A stretch of 64,000 nucleotides of DNA from Tetrahymena thermophila SB210 (Eukaryota > Ciliophora > Oligohymenophorea > Hymenostomatida > Tetrahymenidae), in the NCBI RefSeq assembly GCF_000189635.1, contig NW_002476567.1:744001-808000 (forward strand). The letters are read 5' to 3'. The notes below the pieces were generated by a model. That model saw only the letters and a program-made list of their open reading frames with translations, was not told the origin of the DNA and made no database searches. Shown here in pieces: positions 40,334 through 52,766 of the stretch. Position 1 is the stretch's first letter. Each line of letters begins with the position of its first letter. The translations under genes and the position numbers were made by a program.

Positions 40334-42868
40334 ATGAGTAGCAACAACATAAACGAAAGGCTTTTAACTTCTACTATATCAAACAACTCTGATGCTGGTC
40401 ATTTAGGTTTTCGTCAAATCTATTAAGTAAGTATTATTTGAGAAATTTAATGAATAAAGATTTTAGCAAATGATTAATAAATAGTCAAAATAATACAAAT
40501 AAATAAGCATCAAATAACCATTTTTTAACAAAAGATCCCACAAGAAATATTTTTTTTAAAAATTATTCATAAAAATGAAATTTATTTTATGTTTTTAAAG
40601 AAAAAATCATCTAGCTTTGCTTTTTAGTAATTTTTAAATGATTTTTAAAGTAAAGTAGACCATTAAAAAGACCAGCATTCATAGTAAATGATATGACAAA
40701 AACATTTATAGATTTAAATAAGTCTTATATATATGTCGGCGATAACTCTAGATTTTAGCAAAGAATCACATGGATACTTTCATTTGTAAGATAAAATGTT
40801 TATTTAATATTGAGCTAAGCATTCTTTTCTAAATGATAAAATAGTAATGGATATTTTATAGTATGCTAGTTATGATTTCACCGATCATGTTTTAGTCTCC
40901 TAAATTTGAATGCGATTATTATAATCAAAACACATATGTCACCTGCTAAGAGGAAGGAGTGTGTAACATTATTAACTCAGGAAAGGGAAAATTTAGAATA
41001 ATAGATAAAGATTAATCAATTGCATCTGAATTTGACTTGTATTGCGATAAAGCTCCTTTAGTCTCTATAGCTCAGTCTATTATATTTGCAGGTAATAAAA
41101 ACACAATAACTTAGTTAAATATTAATAAATTAATTCTAAGAATATTATTAAGATATATAAAAAAAAATAATACAAAGATTCATAGATAAATAGATCATTT
41201 TTAGGATAAAATTAAAATATTTTCATTAACAAATTTAGATAAAATATTTGAAAATTTCAAGCTTATAAATTAATACTTATTAAATAAGGTTATTTTGTTG
41301 CTGGTTTAGTGAGTAGTTGGTGTTCAGATAGATTTGGTAGAAGAAAAAGCTTTTTAATATCTATCATAATAGGTAGTATAGCCACGATAGGTATTGGCTT
41401 TTCTTCAAATATCAATATGGTTATGGGACTCACTTTTCTTGCAGGTTTTGGCATGAATGGATATGAAACTATTATTTTGGTATATTGCTCTGAGATTTCT
41501 GGTATTTTATATTACATTATTTAGTCCAAGAAATCAGAGTTATTTTGTGTTTATAATAATTTTAGAAAGAAGATTTAGAGACATATCAGTTACAGTTCTG
41601 TAAATTATGTGGGCACTTTCATAAGTTCTGTAGCCTACAATTAGTGGACTTGTTGAAGAATGGAGATTAATATATATTTTTTGCATAGGTCTTCCACTAT
41701 TATTAAGTGTTGCTTTAAGTTATAGGTATTTTTGTGAAAGTCCTCGCTATTTAGCAAGTAGAAAGAGATATTACGAAGCAAGAGAGGTATTTAGATTTAT
41801 CAGTGCTAGAAATAATAGACCTCCTTATGAATTTCACTTATATGAAGAAATAGATGATTATAACTCAATTGTAACTTAAATTTAAGATAAGAATAATATT
41901 TAAGATCCTTAGGAGGCAAACACAAGCTACATTCGTCCTTAAAAAGTTTTTTAAGATGAATTGTAAAGATAAACAAACTTTTTAGATCTTGTCAAATCTA
42001 AAAAAATTATAAAGATAACATTGGTTATGTGCTACTTTTGGTTTACAAGATATTTTACTTACTTTTCCTTGCTTTTCTCAATCAGAAACTTTGGTAAAAT
42101 AATCTTTTAAAGATATCATATTTTTAAAATTAACTATAAAAAGGTGATGAACTTTAAAAGAACTTCTAAATTTTAGCTATTATTGAAGTATTATCAGCTT
42201 TGGTCAGCAGTAATATTTTATAAATTGTAAACATTTTCTAAATTAAAAATTAATCAATAATTAGTACCCCTGAAGTTAAGATTAACAAGGAAAAAAGCTA
42301 TAAAGCATTCTATGCTTATGATGATTATTTTTTCATTTTTTTCAGCTGTAATTGAGATCCCTCCTGAGTGCAGATATATAGGAAGTTTTTGTATAGCTAA
42401 AGAAGCAGTTATCCTATTTGCAATTGTAATTAACATATTTGATTAATAGCACAATCGATTTAAAATAAATATTAATTGAAATAAATAGATTCTTAAATTC
42501 GCTATAGTTTTCTTTACTGTAATTTTGATGACATACACAAGTGAAGCTTTCCCTACAGTATTAAGATCACAAGGCCAAGGTATTTGTATGATTGTTGGCT
42601 CTATAGGTAATTAATTCATTTTTATATTTAAGTAAAAAATTAACAATTAATAAATAATTTAGGTAGTAGTTTGGCTCCTTTAGCATAAAATCTGGAAATT
42701 CATCCATTATACTTTACAACAATTTTAGGATTCTTTGGATATTTATTAACTTTGTCGCTTGATGAAAATCAAAATATGGATGATTTCATTTAAGAAAACT
42801 AACAGCAACAATAAAAATAAGATATTCCCCTCTAAGTAATTAACCCTAATAATAATGCCCCTCAATGA
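40334..42868 (+). CDS. Major facilitator superfamily transporter, organic cation/SV2-like
   Basis: Seen: nine exons (40334-40426, 40759-40785, 40845-41091, 41289-41501, 41566-42093, 42177-42226, 42276-42425, 42489-42606, 42663-42868) give 544 codons (543 aa). The layout is that of the OCT branch: TM1, then a large loop with cysteines, then GLVSSWCSDRFGRRKS (about 129-143) between TM2 and TM3. A central ESPRYL motif follows TM6, and SEAFPTVLRSQGQG precedes the late helices. The C-terminus is a Gln-rich cytosolic tail. Family role: uptake or efflux of small organic solutes such as cations or carnitine-like compounds; the substrate is not predictable. Exon 2 is only 27 nt (QRITWILSF) and is supported by phase and by its place at the start of TM1. 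Other acceptor choices at exons 3 and 7 gave TGA stops. Confidence 0.88.
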
Positions 42869-42882
42869 TGAATTAATGATTT

Positions 42883-42904
42883 AACAGCTATTAATAAAGC
42901 TGTT
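42883..42904. repeat. 7-bp stem-loop just after the transporter stop
   Basis: AACAGCT (42,883-42,889), an 8-nt loop, then AGCTGTT (42,898-42,904). It lies 15 bp downstream of TGA, inside the presumed 3' UTR. A role in mRNA 3' processing or stability is possible; it may also be chance. Confidence 0.45.
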
Positions 42905-43273
42905 TGTAATTTATTTAGTTTTTATTAACGCATTTGTAAATATTTCTTTATATTTATTCATTATTCTCTCAAATATAAAGTTGTTAAATCTATAAATTAG
43001 TTAAAATATTTTTTATGTATATTCTATGCTTAAAGTATTTGGAAATAAAAGAGATAAATATTAGAATTATTTATTTATTATCATCTATAATGTAAAAAGA
43101 AAGTTTTATGAGATATCAATTCATTCAAGCGCTGGAAAATAAATATAATTACAGTAATATTATCTTATTTAATTTTCTTCTTCTCTTTCATTAATTCTTA
43201 ATTTACCATAAAAAATAATTATTTAGATAAATTTACTCGTTTTAATAAAGGCTTAAAATATTTAATGATTTTT

Positions 43274-43316
43274 AGTAAATATTTTTAACTCAAAAAATGA
43301 GTTAAGTAAATATTTT
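43274..43316. repeat. 8-bp hairpin flanked by 12-bp direct repeats
   Basis: TTAACTCA (43,285-43,292), loop AAAAA, TGAGTTAA (43,298-43,305). AGTAAATATTTT precedes it (43,274-43,285) and recurs after it (43,305-43,316). The arrangement mimics a tiny palindromic insertion with target duplication, but the size is far below known transposons. Confidence 0.5.
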
Positions 43317-44307
43317 ATTTATTTTATATTTAAACAATTATTATAATTTTTACTTAAAAAAAAGCAATTTATTTTAGAAAGAGTTATTTCAAATATTTAT
43401 CATTCTATATGTAAGTAGATATAATAAATTCTATAGAAAGAATTTAAAGTAAAAGAACGGGTGTATTGATTTTTAAATTTGATACTTTTATTAAGACTTT
43501 ATAATAAAAAATGAATAAATAAAAATCTAATAAATTTCTAAAATTTAAATAAAAAATGTTAAAATTTTAAATATTTAAGTATCTATCAACGAATAGGTTT
43601 AAGCAAATTTTGGTAAATTACAGATAAATTTAATTAATACTGCAATCTTGGTAACAAACTCATTTGCTTATTACCAAAGATATCATAATTTTAAAATCCT
43701 TGAGATTAAAGAATATTTTTATAATCACAAATAAATTATACAGACATAACCTAAATTAATTATTAATTTTAATGTATTTATTTGTAAAAATATTATAACC
43801 TTAGTGATTAAAATTGAATTTTTTTAGAAGTTATTTCCCAAAAAAATTCAATATATACACTATTTTATATGATTTTAGATTAAAATTCTATGTTTTTGAT
43901 TAAAAATTAGTTTGTTATAAATAACTCTACGAAATCTTAAATAACTTAATGAATTGAAAATTTACATTGATGAGTGAGTATCTGATGAAAAGGAATATTT
44001 TTAAAACTGTAGATTAATTAACTTAATTTTGAATCTTATTTTATAAGTATGTCACTGGCCTTTGAAAATAATTAAGTAGCTTTTCTGCTTTTAGCGTATT
44101 TACTTTAAATTATCATGCTTAAAAGTATCAAAATGAGTATTTCTTCAATACTTATTAATTTATAAAAATTAGAAATTAATAAAAAAATTTTTTTTACTAA
44201 GATTTTATATTATTAATTAAATCGAAGTAGGTTAGTCTCATCAAAAATATAAACAGTAGTAGAGTAAAAAAATTTTAAATATCGAATAAGGAAAGAAAAA
44301 TAAGCAA

Positions 44308-47300
44308 ATGAACTAAGATGAAATTTCTTCCATAGTAGACGAAGATGAACAAAATCAGTTAAAAGAAGAATATTCCATAGAATTAATAGAAAAAATAGAT
44401 GAAGGTTCATTTGGAGTTGTATTTAAAGGCAGAGATATTTAAGATGGTTCTTTGTGCGCAGTCAAAGTAAACATTTGAACGATTAATCTGAAATACATGT
44501 TCTTATTCAATCTTAGCCATATAAAGAAATAAAAAGAAATATAAAAAAATATTTTGCTCATGAATCTTCTCATTAGTTAATTAGTTTATCATGCTTTTTT
44601 AATCAACTAAACATTTCTATAGCTTTGAAATGGCAAATATAATTTTCTATTAACAATAGGTTACTCAAAATAATAAAGAAAAATATACTAGTATTGAGAC
44701 ATCTATATTGAGAGGTTTAGACCATCCTAACATAGTTAAATTTAAGAAGGTAATTCTTTTAAATAATGCATTTTTAGCTTAATCAACACACTCAATAAAT
44801 TGACCTCTATTAAAAGCTTTATAAATAGCATACGAAGAAGTTTAAGATATAAATTCTTTGTTAAGCAAAAAAGCAAATACTTTTTAAATGAAAAATGTTA
44901 GTCAGCAAGTATGGAAAAGAAATTTATAGCCTTATTTCATATTCACAGATATTTAAAAAATAAATTTTTTATAGACTTGAAAAAAAATTATTTAATTCCC
45001 TTAGCTGTATCGAAATTTCATGAAATTAAATTAGATAGATAGATTTACAGACAGACATATATATTTTATTAGTTAGTTTTAATAAATGAGTGTTAATTTT
45101 AATTTGATTGAATACTAATAAAGCATTTGTATAATTTTTAAAATTAGTTCATAGAACTCGACTCAAATAAATATATAGTAATGGAGTATATTGGATGCGG
45201 AACACTGCAGCAATTAATTGAAGAAAGAAAAGCAAAAAATAATCCTTTTAATTAACAAGAAATAAGTGTGATAATGAGCCACTTGATGTCAGCACTTAAA
45301 TGTATGCATGAAAATAATGTTCTTCATAGAGATATAAAACCAGGTAAGAAGTTACAGTAGAAATTAAATATAATTCAGCGTTGAAAGATTTTTAATTAAT
45401 TACTAGCTATTATATTGACATAATATTGTTAATTTACTTTTAATTAAATATCATTAAATTAGAAAATATACTTCTTGGAAGCAAAGAAGATTTATCAAAA
45501 TTAAAATTATCTGATTTTGGGTTATCTGTTAAGTATTAAGATGGAGTACCTTTTAAGTCATACTCTTAGAAATGTGGAACAGTCATATTTATGGCCCCAG
45601 AGATTCTAGCTGAGAAATAATACTCTAAGGTAATTAATTTTCCTTTTGAAAATATTCTTTATATCTAAAAAATGATGATTATGAACTAGTAGTTTATTAT
45701 ATGTTAGAAAATTCATGATTACCTAAATTATTTATTTTTTGAATGCTATGATCGAGTTTGAGGTCTAAGAGATTATAAAAAAAAGAAATTTGTTCTCATA
45801 ATCAAATGAAGTTGATGATGAAATTATCTCTAAGCCATTCAATTTATTTAAAAATAATAAGATATTTCTTATACAAATTTAATTTTTTTCTAAATTAATT
45901 AATTAATTAATTATTATTAATTACATTTAGCCAATAGATATATGGAGTTGCGGAATAATCCTTTATATGCTATACACAATGGGAAAGCACCCCTTCAAGA
46001 GTTCAAGCATTTCAAGAGAAGAATATATAAAAAAAATTATCAACTTAGATGTATCAAAAGAAGTATTAGATGAAGATGACTTCCCATCAGAGTAAAGATT
46101 TACAATTTTTAAAGCACACAATAATATAATACCCTCTAGTTTAAATTAAAATAATATACTTAATTTGATGTATTTTTTTTATCATTGAAAGTCTGGCAAA
46201 AGATTTACTTTTAAGGATGCTGAATAAAGAACCATCAAATAGATATACAGCTAGCTAGGTTTTAAAGCACCCTTTTATTACTAGAAAATTAAACTCAAGT
46301 ATCCCTTTAAGTTTTTAAGAAAGTGCAAGAGTTTTTCAAAACGAAAGAAAGCTATCTTAGGTATTTAATATTAAATGGCTAAAAAATCTATTAAAATTAA
46401 TTTATCCTTTAATTATAAATAGGCAATTAAGGCCATTTTAGTTTTGAAATACATTTAATAAAAATCAACAAAGTAGACTGAGAATTCTATAAAAATATAA
46501 CCTCTAAAGATAAAAATGAGTCCATAGAAATATAAAACGTTTGACGAAAAGGACTCGCCAGCGACTGAAAGATAAGCAACCAGAAAGACATTCACTAATG
46601 AATAGGATTTATATATGGATAATATGAACAAAAACTATTTATAAATGGATTCCTCCGTAATTAAATATTAACTTAAAGATTTTTTATAAAATTTTAATAT
46701 GTAAAATATAGCCTAATTTTGACTTAAAGAGAGCAGAGGACTCTCCAGCAAGAAATATTCGTTTAAATGTTGCCAAAATAAATGAAAAATCGAATGCAGC
46801 AGAGAAGTTAACTAATAATTAATCTTTTAAATTTAAGCTATAAATACCCTTAGATCATAAAGTGAATAATAAATTTTAGATTGGATAAGCAAAATCCTAA
46901 ACAAATTCACCAAACCAACCAAATTCATCATAGAGCAAGGATAATTCTCCATAGTTGATAAATTCTAAATAAATATAATTGGGAAACCAATAAAATTTGT
47001 AAATATCAAATAGCTATTCAAAATTCTATGCTGAAAGTCCGAACTCAGTAAATTAAAAAAATATATAGTTGCCATAGATTAACAAAGGATAAAATAGCTT
47101 ACAATCTACACCTATCTTCTTTGGTAAAAAAGATAATTAAAATTTATTTAATTTCGGAAACTAATAAAACTAACCTAATCAAGCAAAAATGTAGTAGAAT
47201 TAATAAAAGTTATCAGCACATGCACAAAGAGCATAAAGACCACAATAAAATGGTGGTGTTTAATTAATTTCTCATATAAAAACTAATTCTTTATAAAGAC

Positions 47301-47988
47301 CAATATAAACTCCCATTAATACTTAATCAAACTAACCTAGCTATACAAATTTATCAAGTACCTCAAAGCAAGTAAGAAAATCGAGCTAAAATTTTTAAAT
47401 AAAATTAGTCACCAATCCCCATAATTAATCAACAAATTCTGTAAATATTAGTGCTTGTAGCTCAGGTAGCCCATGTTTAAATACATCAAGTGCAGGAGTG
47501 AACGAAAATAACAACAATAATAAATAAAAATAAGAAAAGTAACTATCCTTTCATAAGTAAAGTTTACAATTATAGTAATAGCAATCTAGAGAATCAGTAA
47601 AAACTCCTAATAGTACTTGTAGTAATAATAGCAATAATAATTCTTCTACTACAGCTAAATCAAATTCAAGATCAATACCAAAAAATAACTCTCAGCCAAC
47701 TTTGCAGATTTTAGATTCTCGCCCTAATACTAGATAAAAAGAAGGTTATAAACCGAGTTAATTCTCTTCTTAAGCAGGTATCAAAGATTCTGATCTCAAC
47801 TCACCATAAAAAAGTATTTAACAAATAGCTAATTCTATTTAAAGCTTTCCACACAGTTAGTAAATATGATTATTTATTTATTTAAAATTAATTTTATTTT
47901 TTTATTTCAAAGGAGAGTTTTAACTGAATCCAGAAAGGTTATCTACAAAGATTCCTTTGATTTCTTAGAATGTGAAGAAGACATATGA
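44308..47988 (+). CDS. Serine/threonine protein kinase with long Q/N/S-rich C-terminal tail
   Basis: Seen: exons 44308-44466, 44660-44749, 45148-45343, 45463-45629, 45931-46091, 46192-46360, 46423-46656, 46712-47859 and 47916-47988 give 799 codons (798 aa). The kinase domain covers about residues 22-290: IDEGSFGVVFKG loop, Lys53 in AVK, HRDIKPEN (catalytic Asp145), DFG 166-168, APE 193-195, IDIWSCGIILYML, and the final LKHPFI. The first glycine of GxGxxG is Asp31, while the other glycines and all catalytic residues are present, so activity is likely. The fold is closest to CAMK/ULK-like kinases; substrate unknown. The last roughly 480 residues are Gln/Asn/Ser-rich, low complexity and probably disordered. 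The last exon is inferred; without its splice the frame stops at about 47,870. Introns are short. Confidence 0.88.
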
Positions 47989-49043
47989 TTAAAACGAATT
48001 TTTAATATCTTCACTTTTTTAATTAAAATTTGTTTAAAATATTAAAACAAATAAGTTTTAACAAAAAGTAAAAATGAATATAATTTTTTACAAAAATTGA
48101 TAAATTAATAAATTATAAATTAAACTCTGAAAATGTAATAGTTTTCAATATAATTTAATTTTGGAACAATTTATTTAACTGAATTATAAGAATTATTAAA
48201 TAAATAAATAAATAATTATCGTATTAACTACTTATAGAATAAATTTTATATTTGTTGTAATAAAAATACTATTTTAATAGAATTTTCTAACTTAATAATT
48301 TTCTAATTTTAAGAATTATTTATTTTTATTAACTATAGTATTATATATAATAGTATTGGACTTTTAATAATATAAACAATAAATGATTTTTAATAAAATG
48401 ATTAAACAATTAAATGCAATTTATAAAATAATTAAAAAGATCATTTTTTAAACAATTTTTTAATAATAATTAAACAAAATTTTAATTTGTATTGAAATTT
48501 AAATAAACCTAATTCAAAAGGAAAGAAGTAGATGATCGAAAATATTTATTGTTGAATTTTAAATAATCATTGATTTAACTAAATAAAATATTTTTTGAGT
48601 AAAGTAGCTTAGCTTATTAATGATTATATTAAAAAAATAAAATAATACCATAAAAATATTTTTAAACTAAATTATTTTATTAAAAACTAAAATTTAATAA
48701 AAATTAGAATTAAAATAAAATTAAATAAATCCAAATAGGTCCAGTAAATTATTAAGAAGTAAATTTTGATTTCTTTGCTAAATTATAAAAAACATGCCAC
48801 TTCTAAATTTTTATTTAAAATATTCAAATGTTTATTCATAATTAAGACTAAAACCTGTTAATTAAGTAAAAAAATAAAGCAACCTTACTTTTAATTTTAA
48901 TAAATTTTTATAAAATTTTTTTTATCTTTTTAAGGGAAAGCACTCGCTGTTTTAGATTATAGGAAGAAGCAAATACTTTTAATACATAATTTTTAATAAT
49001 AAGTAAAGGAGACATATAGAATTTTATCATAAAATTTAGTTTT
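47989..49043. other. AT-rich intergenic region
   Basis: About 1 kb between two plus-strand genes. Mostly A/T homopolymer-like sequence, with no open frame or structured element recognised. Confidence 0.55.
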
Positions 49044-52000
49044 ATGTCAATCAAATCTAAAAAAAGAGGGCTTAATAATAGCTATTCAACTAGTTTTTTA
49101 GCAGTCACTTAAGTAAATGGTTTTTAAAATAGCAATTCTGCTGCAAAATTAACTTTACCTGCTTTTACAACGAACTCAGCTCAAAAATCATCAGGAATTT
49201 CTTTTTATTCTCATAGAGGTTCTAGTATAGGTATGGAACCTAGAAAAAAGAGAAATTTAGGCGTTAATATGAATAAATTAGATTTACCAGATAGGTTAGT
49301 ATAGCAAAAAGAATTATTTAATGAAATGAGAGGATGGTTTACATAAGTTGGTTAAAAAAAATCAACATCTTATTCTTAATAAAATACAAGAAGGTCATTT
49401 AATTAAAGATTTTAGCATACATAAAATAGCTATTATCAGCCTAATCACCTCAGCAGTTCAATGAATTAAAGCGATCAACTAGGAATAGATAAAAAGAAAC
49501 CAAATTTCTATGATCATAAAAATATTTTTAGAGTAAAAGATTTCAGTCAATTAAAAAACAATGAAGAAAAAATTGCATAAAGTATAGATGATCCAATAAC
49601 CATAGCCTAACGTAGATAGCTGATACAAGAATTTGAGATGAAAGTGTAACAGTTTTTAAAAATGCTTAAAATAAAAAAAGAACTTGGTGCAAAATCTCAT
49701 GAAAAATCTTATAAAACTGTTCTGTAGTCTATGGGAGGTTTAAATAATTTGAATATAAATTTATAGAATAGAGCTCCATCATCTTAATCTATTTATTAAA
49801 ACCAAAATAATATAAATGTTACATAAAACAGTGCTTAAAAGGAATCGTAACATTCTAGTAATTAAAATTCAAACAGAATGTAGAATATTAATTTTTTTAA
49901 TCCTAATATATATCCTTCAAACCAAGACTCTATTATTTCATAAAATGCTTAGCTTAAATAAAACAAATAACAGCTAAACTCTTCTCTTTAATAAAACACT
50001 TAGCAAGAATTTAACATAAGCAACGATACATCATTGATGTCTAAAAATAACATTAATTAAAACAGTGGATACAAGTAAGGTAGCTTTATTGATAGAAACA
50101 AAGATATAGAATGGTAGTATAACACTTACTATTAAATTAATTAGCATCAATTCTAAGAGCTGTCTTAAAAGCAATTAAGCTTTTTAACAAATGAAGAGAG
50201 AGAATAATACTTTCTTGTTTTAAATCATTTTAAATCAGTGGGTCATCGATTTTAAGTTTAGGTTGTGGTACAGAACTAAAATACTGAGTAATTAGAAAAT
50301 TTAAATGATGATTTGCAAAAAAACAGCATTTTACCTAGTATCAGCTAGAAATCAAAGATTTAGCCAAGCTAAGTTTCTAACTCTCGCTTAGCTCTTCATT
50401 AAAGACTTTAAGATTATATTCTCGAAAGATGCAGAAATTATTTAAATTCAGACAATACTAATTATGATGAAAAGCTGAAAATGATGAAGAAGTAATATGA
50501 GCAGATGCTTGCTAATTTTGATAAAAAGTCATATAGGATTCAGCTTCCACCTAATATTCGTCCAAGAAATTAAGATTTTAATGATTATTATATTTATGAG
50601 GACCCTGACTAATTAAAAGATATACAAAGGACACTTTAATCTCTTGCAGAAGAAAACTTTGGAAGTATGCTGAGTATTCATACAGCAAATAATGAATCAG
50701 CTAACAAAACTTAAGATAACCAGATGCTTATTGAAGACGAGTTAAGTATGCACTCATAAAAATTAGTAGAAGAACCAAAAACTCCAGAAAAATAGGAGAC
50801 TGATAATGAGGAAGTCTCTGAAGAATCAAGCTACATTGAAACCCCCTATTCGCAAAAGAAGGCAAGAAACAAAATGAAATTTGAAAGAGCTTAAAGATTT
50901 TAATAAAATGTTTAAGAAGAAGATCCTTAACCATAGCCAAAACCTCCTAAATAAAAAAAGAAAAAGCCTCCATAGAATAATAAAAATATGGATGATGAAG
51001 AAGCTGATAAAAGGAGGAATACTATTGGCTCAAGTGCTTCAGATTAAAGTGATGATTCAGGAACAAATTTTTCAAAAACAATGAATCAAAGATTTAGAAG
51101 TGGAAGCTCAATTGATTCTAGTCCATAACCTAGAGTCAAGCAATCACCCTCCTATTTTAATAAAAAAGTAAATAGTCCTAAAACAAATAAGAGCGCATAA
51201 GCTAATGATAGTGAAAATGAAGATAAAATAGAAGATCCTCAAAACTTAAATGACAAAAAAGCTTAAGCTAGAAGTTAATTTTCAAAAAGAGCACAACCCC
51301 CTAGCAGTAATCCTAGCAAGAGAACAATAAAATCTATAAGCGAAGTAAATCCAGATAGTATTGATGGTGGCACTAAAGATAAATAGGAAGATTAAAGTGA
51401 ATAGAAAGATCCAAACTCTCCAAAATCAATAGATTTAAGTCTCAGTTTTAGCTAGAACACTGGGAGAAAAGCAAGAAGAAAAAATTCAGATGACAGTGGA
51501 GGTTTTGAGTAAGCTTAGGATGATTTAGAAGATCTAGAAGACAGATCGTAATAATAACAAAATGATTTTTAAGGAAATTAGAATCAAAATTAAAATAAAT
51601 CTTTTGATTTGAATGAATCCTTTGATTTAAATAAATCTTAATCAAAAAGAAATACTAATGATAACAAAAATCAAGGATCAAAAAAGAATATAAATACTAA
51701 TTAGCAGGGAGGTAACAATAATTCCAAAACAAGCAATATGAAAGAAAGACCTTAATCTAATTCTTCAAATAAAAGTAAAGGCAATATGTCTAGTTCTTAA
51801 AACTAAAATAAAAATTAAACACCTAGTAGTTTTAGATAAAAAATATAAGATGAAATCAGAAGGGAAGAAGAAAAGGATAAAATCGAAGAAGACATACAAA
51901 TGGAAACAGTTATCTTAGGAACAGGTTTGTTTGATAGAATTCTAGCAAACAATAATTATTTAGATTTTGATATTAAAAAGTATTATCCTTAGAATAAGAA

Positions 52001-52766
52001 TAAAAATAGCTAACCTATTTAAAATGCGAAGTTGTAGAAAGAATAGGACTAGATAATATTCTAAAAATTCTCTTTATGGGAGTAAGAAGTTCATGAAGAA
52101 AATGAGAGCTATGGTCGAACTTAAGATGATATTGTTGAGTCTTTATTGAGAGTTCAAAATGATTACTTAAGCAAAAAGAATAAAGGAAATAATATGAAAT
52201 CTTAAAAAACTAATTCATTCCATAGTTAAAAAATAAATACATAGTCTAATAAATCTGAAGTTTCAATTAAGAGGTCAGATTCAATTATTGAGAATAGTTA
52301 AATGGAAAGTTAGAGAAGTCCAAATTAAAGAGAAACTTCCTTTTTTGGAAATCAATAAAATTATACGAGAGAAAAATCAAACTCAAAAATTAGTGAAAGG
52401 AGCGTAAAAGCTAATTAAAACAGCCCTCCACAATCTCCAAATCTTAGCCGACTCAACTCTAGTATAAATAAAAGTCAAAGTAATGAATATTAATCCTAAA
52501 TAAGCTAGATCTCCGCAACAGGAAAATCATACTAGTTAAATCTCTCTAAATTAGGTTAAAAAAATAGCAAGGAAATTTCATCTAATAACAAAAAGAAATT
52601 CAAAACTAGTCCTTCAGGTAGAGATACAAATAATCAATAAATAGTTAAAAATGATTTTATTAAAAACATTGAAAATTATGAGTAGCCATAATCTCAAGAC
52701 TCTTTATCAAGTAATCAGTAATCATAAAAAGAATCCTCTGAAGAATCTGATGCAGATTAACTATGA
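49044..52766 (+). CDS. Unrecognised 1240-residue low-complexity (Q/N/S/K-rich) protein, single exon
   Basis: Seen: 1241 codons without an intron or in-frame TGA, using TAA, TAG, CAA and CAG for Gln. Such a length with dense AGC, GAT and CCT codons is far beyond chance. Composition is dominated by Gln, Asn, Ser, Lys and Asp/Glu, with short phospho-site-like SP and RSxS patches (for example SPKSIDLSLS). Islands of order appear near residues 150-220 and 385-520, and again at about 955-1035, where METVILGTGLFDRILANNNY and later a DDIVESLLRVQNDYLS segment look helical. No signal peptide or membrane span is visible, so it is probably cytoplasmic or nuclear. The family is not recognised; a scaffold or cytoskeletal role cannot be distinguished from others. 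The start ATG follows an A/T leader and begins a basic N-terminus, MSIKSKKRGLNNSY. Confidence 0.8.

Larger units (their letters stand above)
42869..44307. other. AT-rich intergenic region with small inverted repeats
   Basis: About 1.4 kb between the transporter and the kinase. It holds two short hairpins (42,883-42,904 and 43,285-43,305), the second flanked by direct repeats. No gene was recognised. Confidence 0.55.

Noticed and set aside
46900-46930. ACCAAACCAACC-like sequence reminiscent of the Tetrahymena chromosome-breakage motif
   Set aside because: It lacks the full 15-bp consensus and lies inside the coding tail of the kinase gene.
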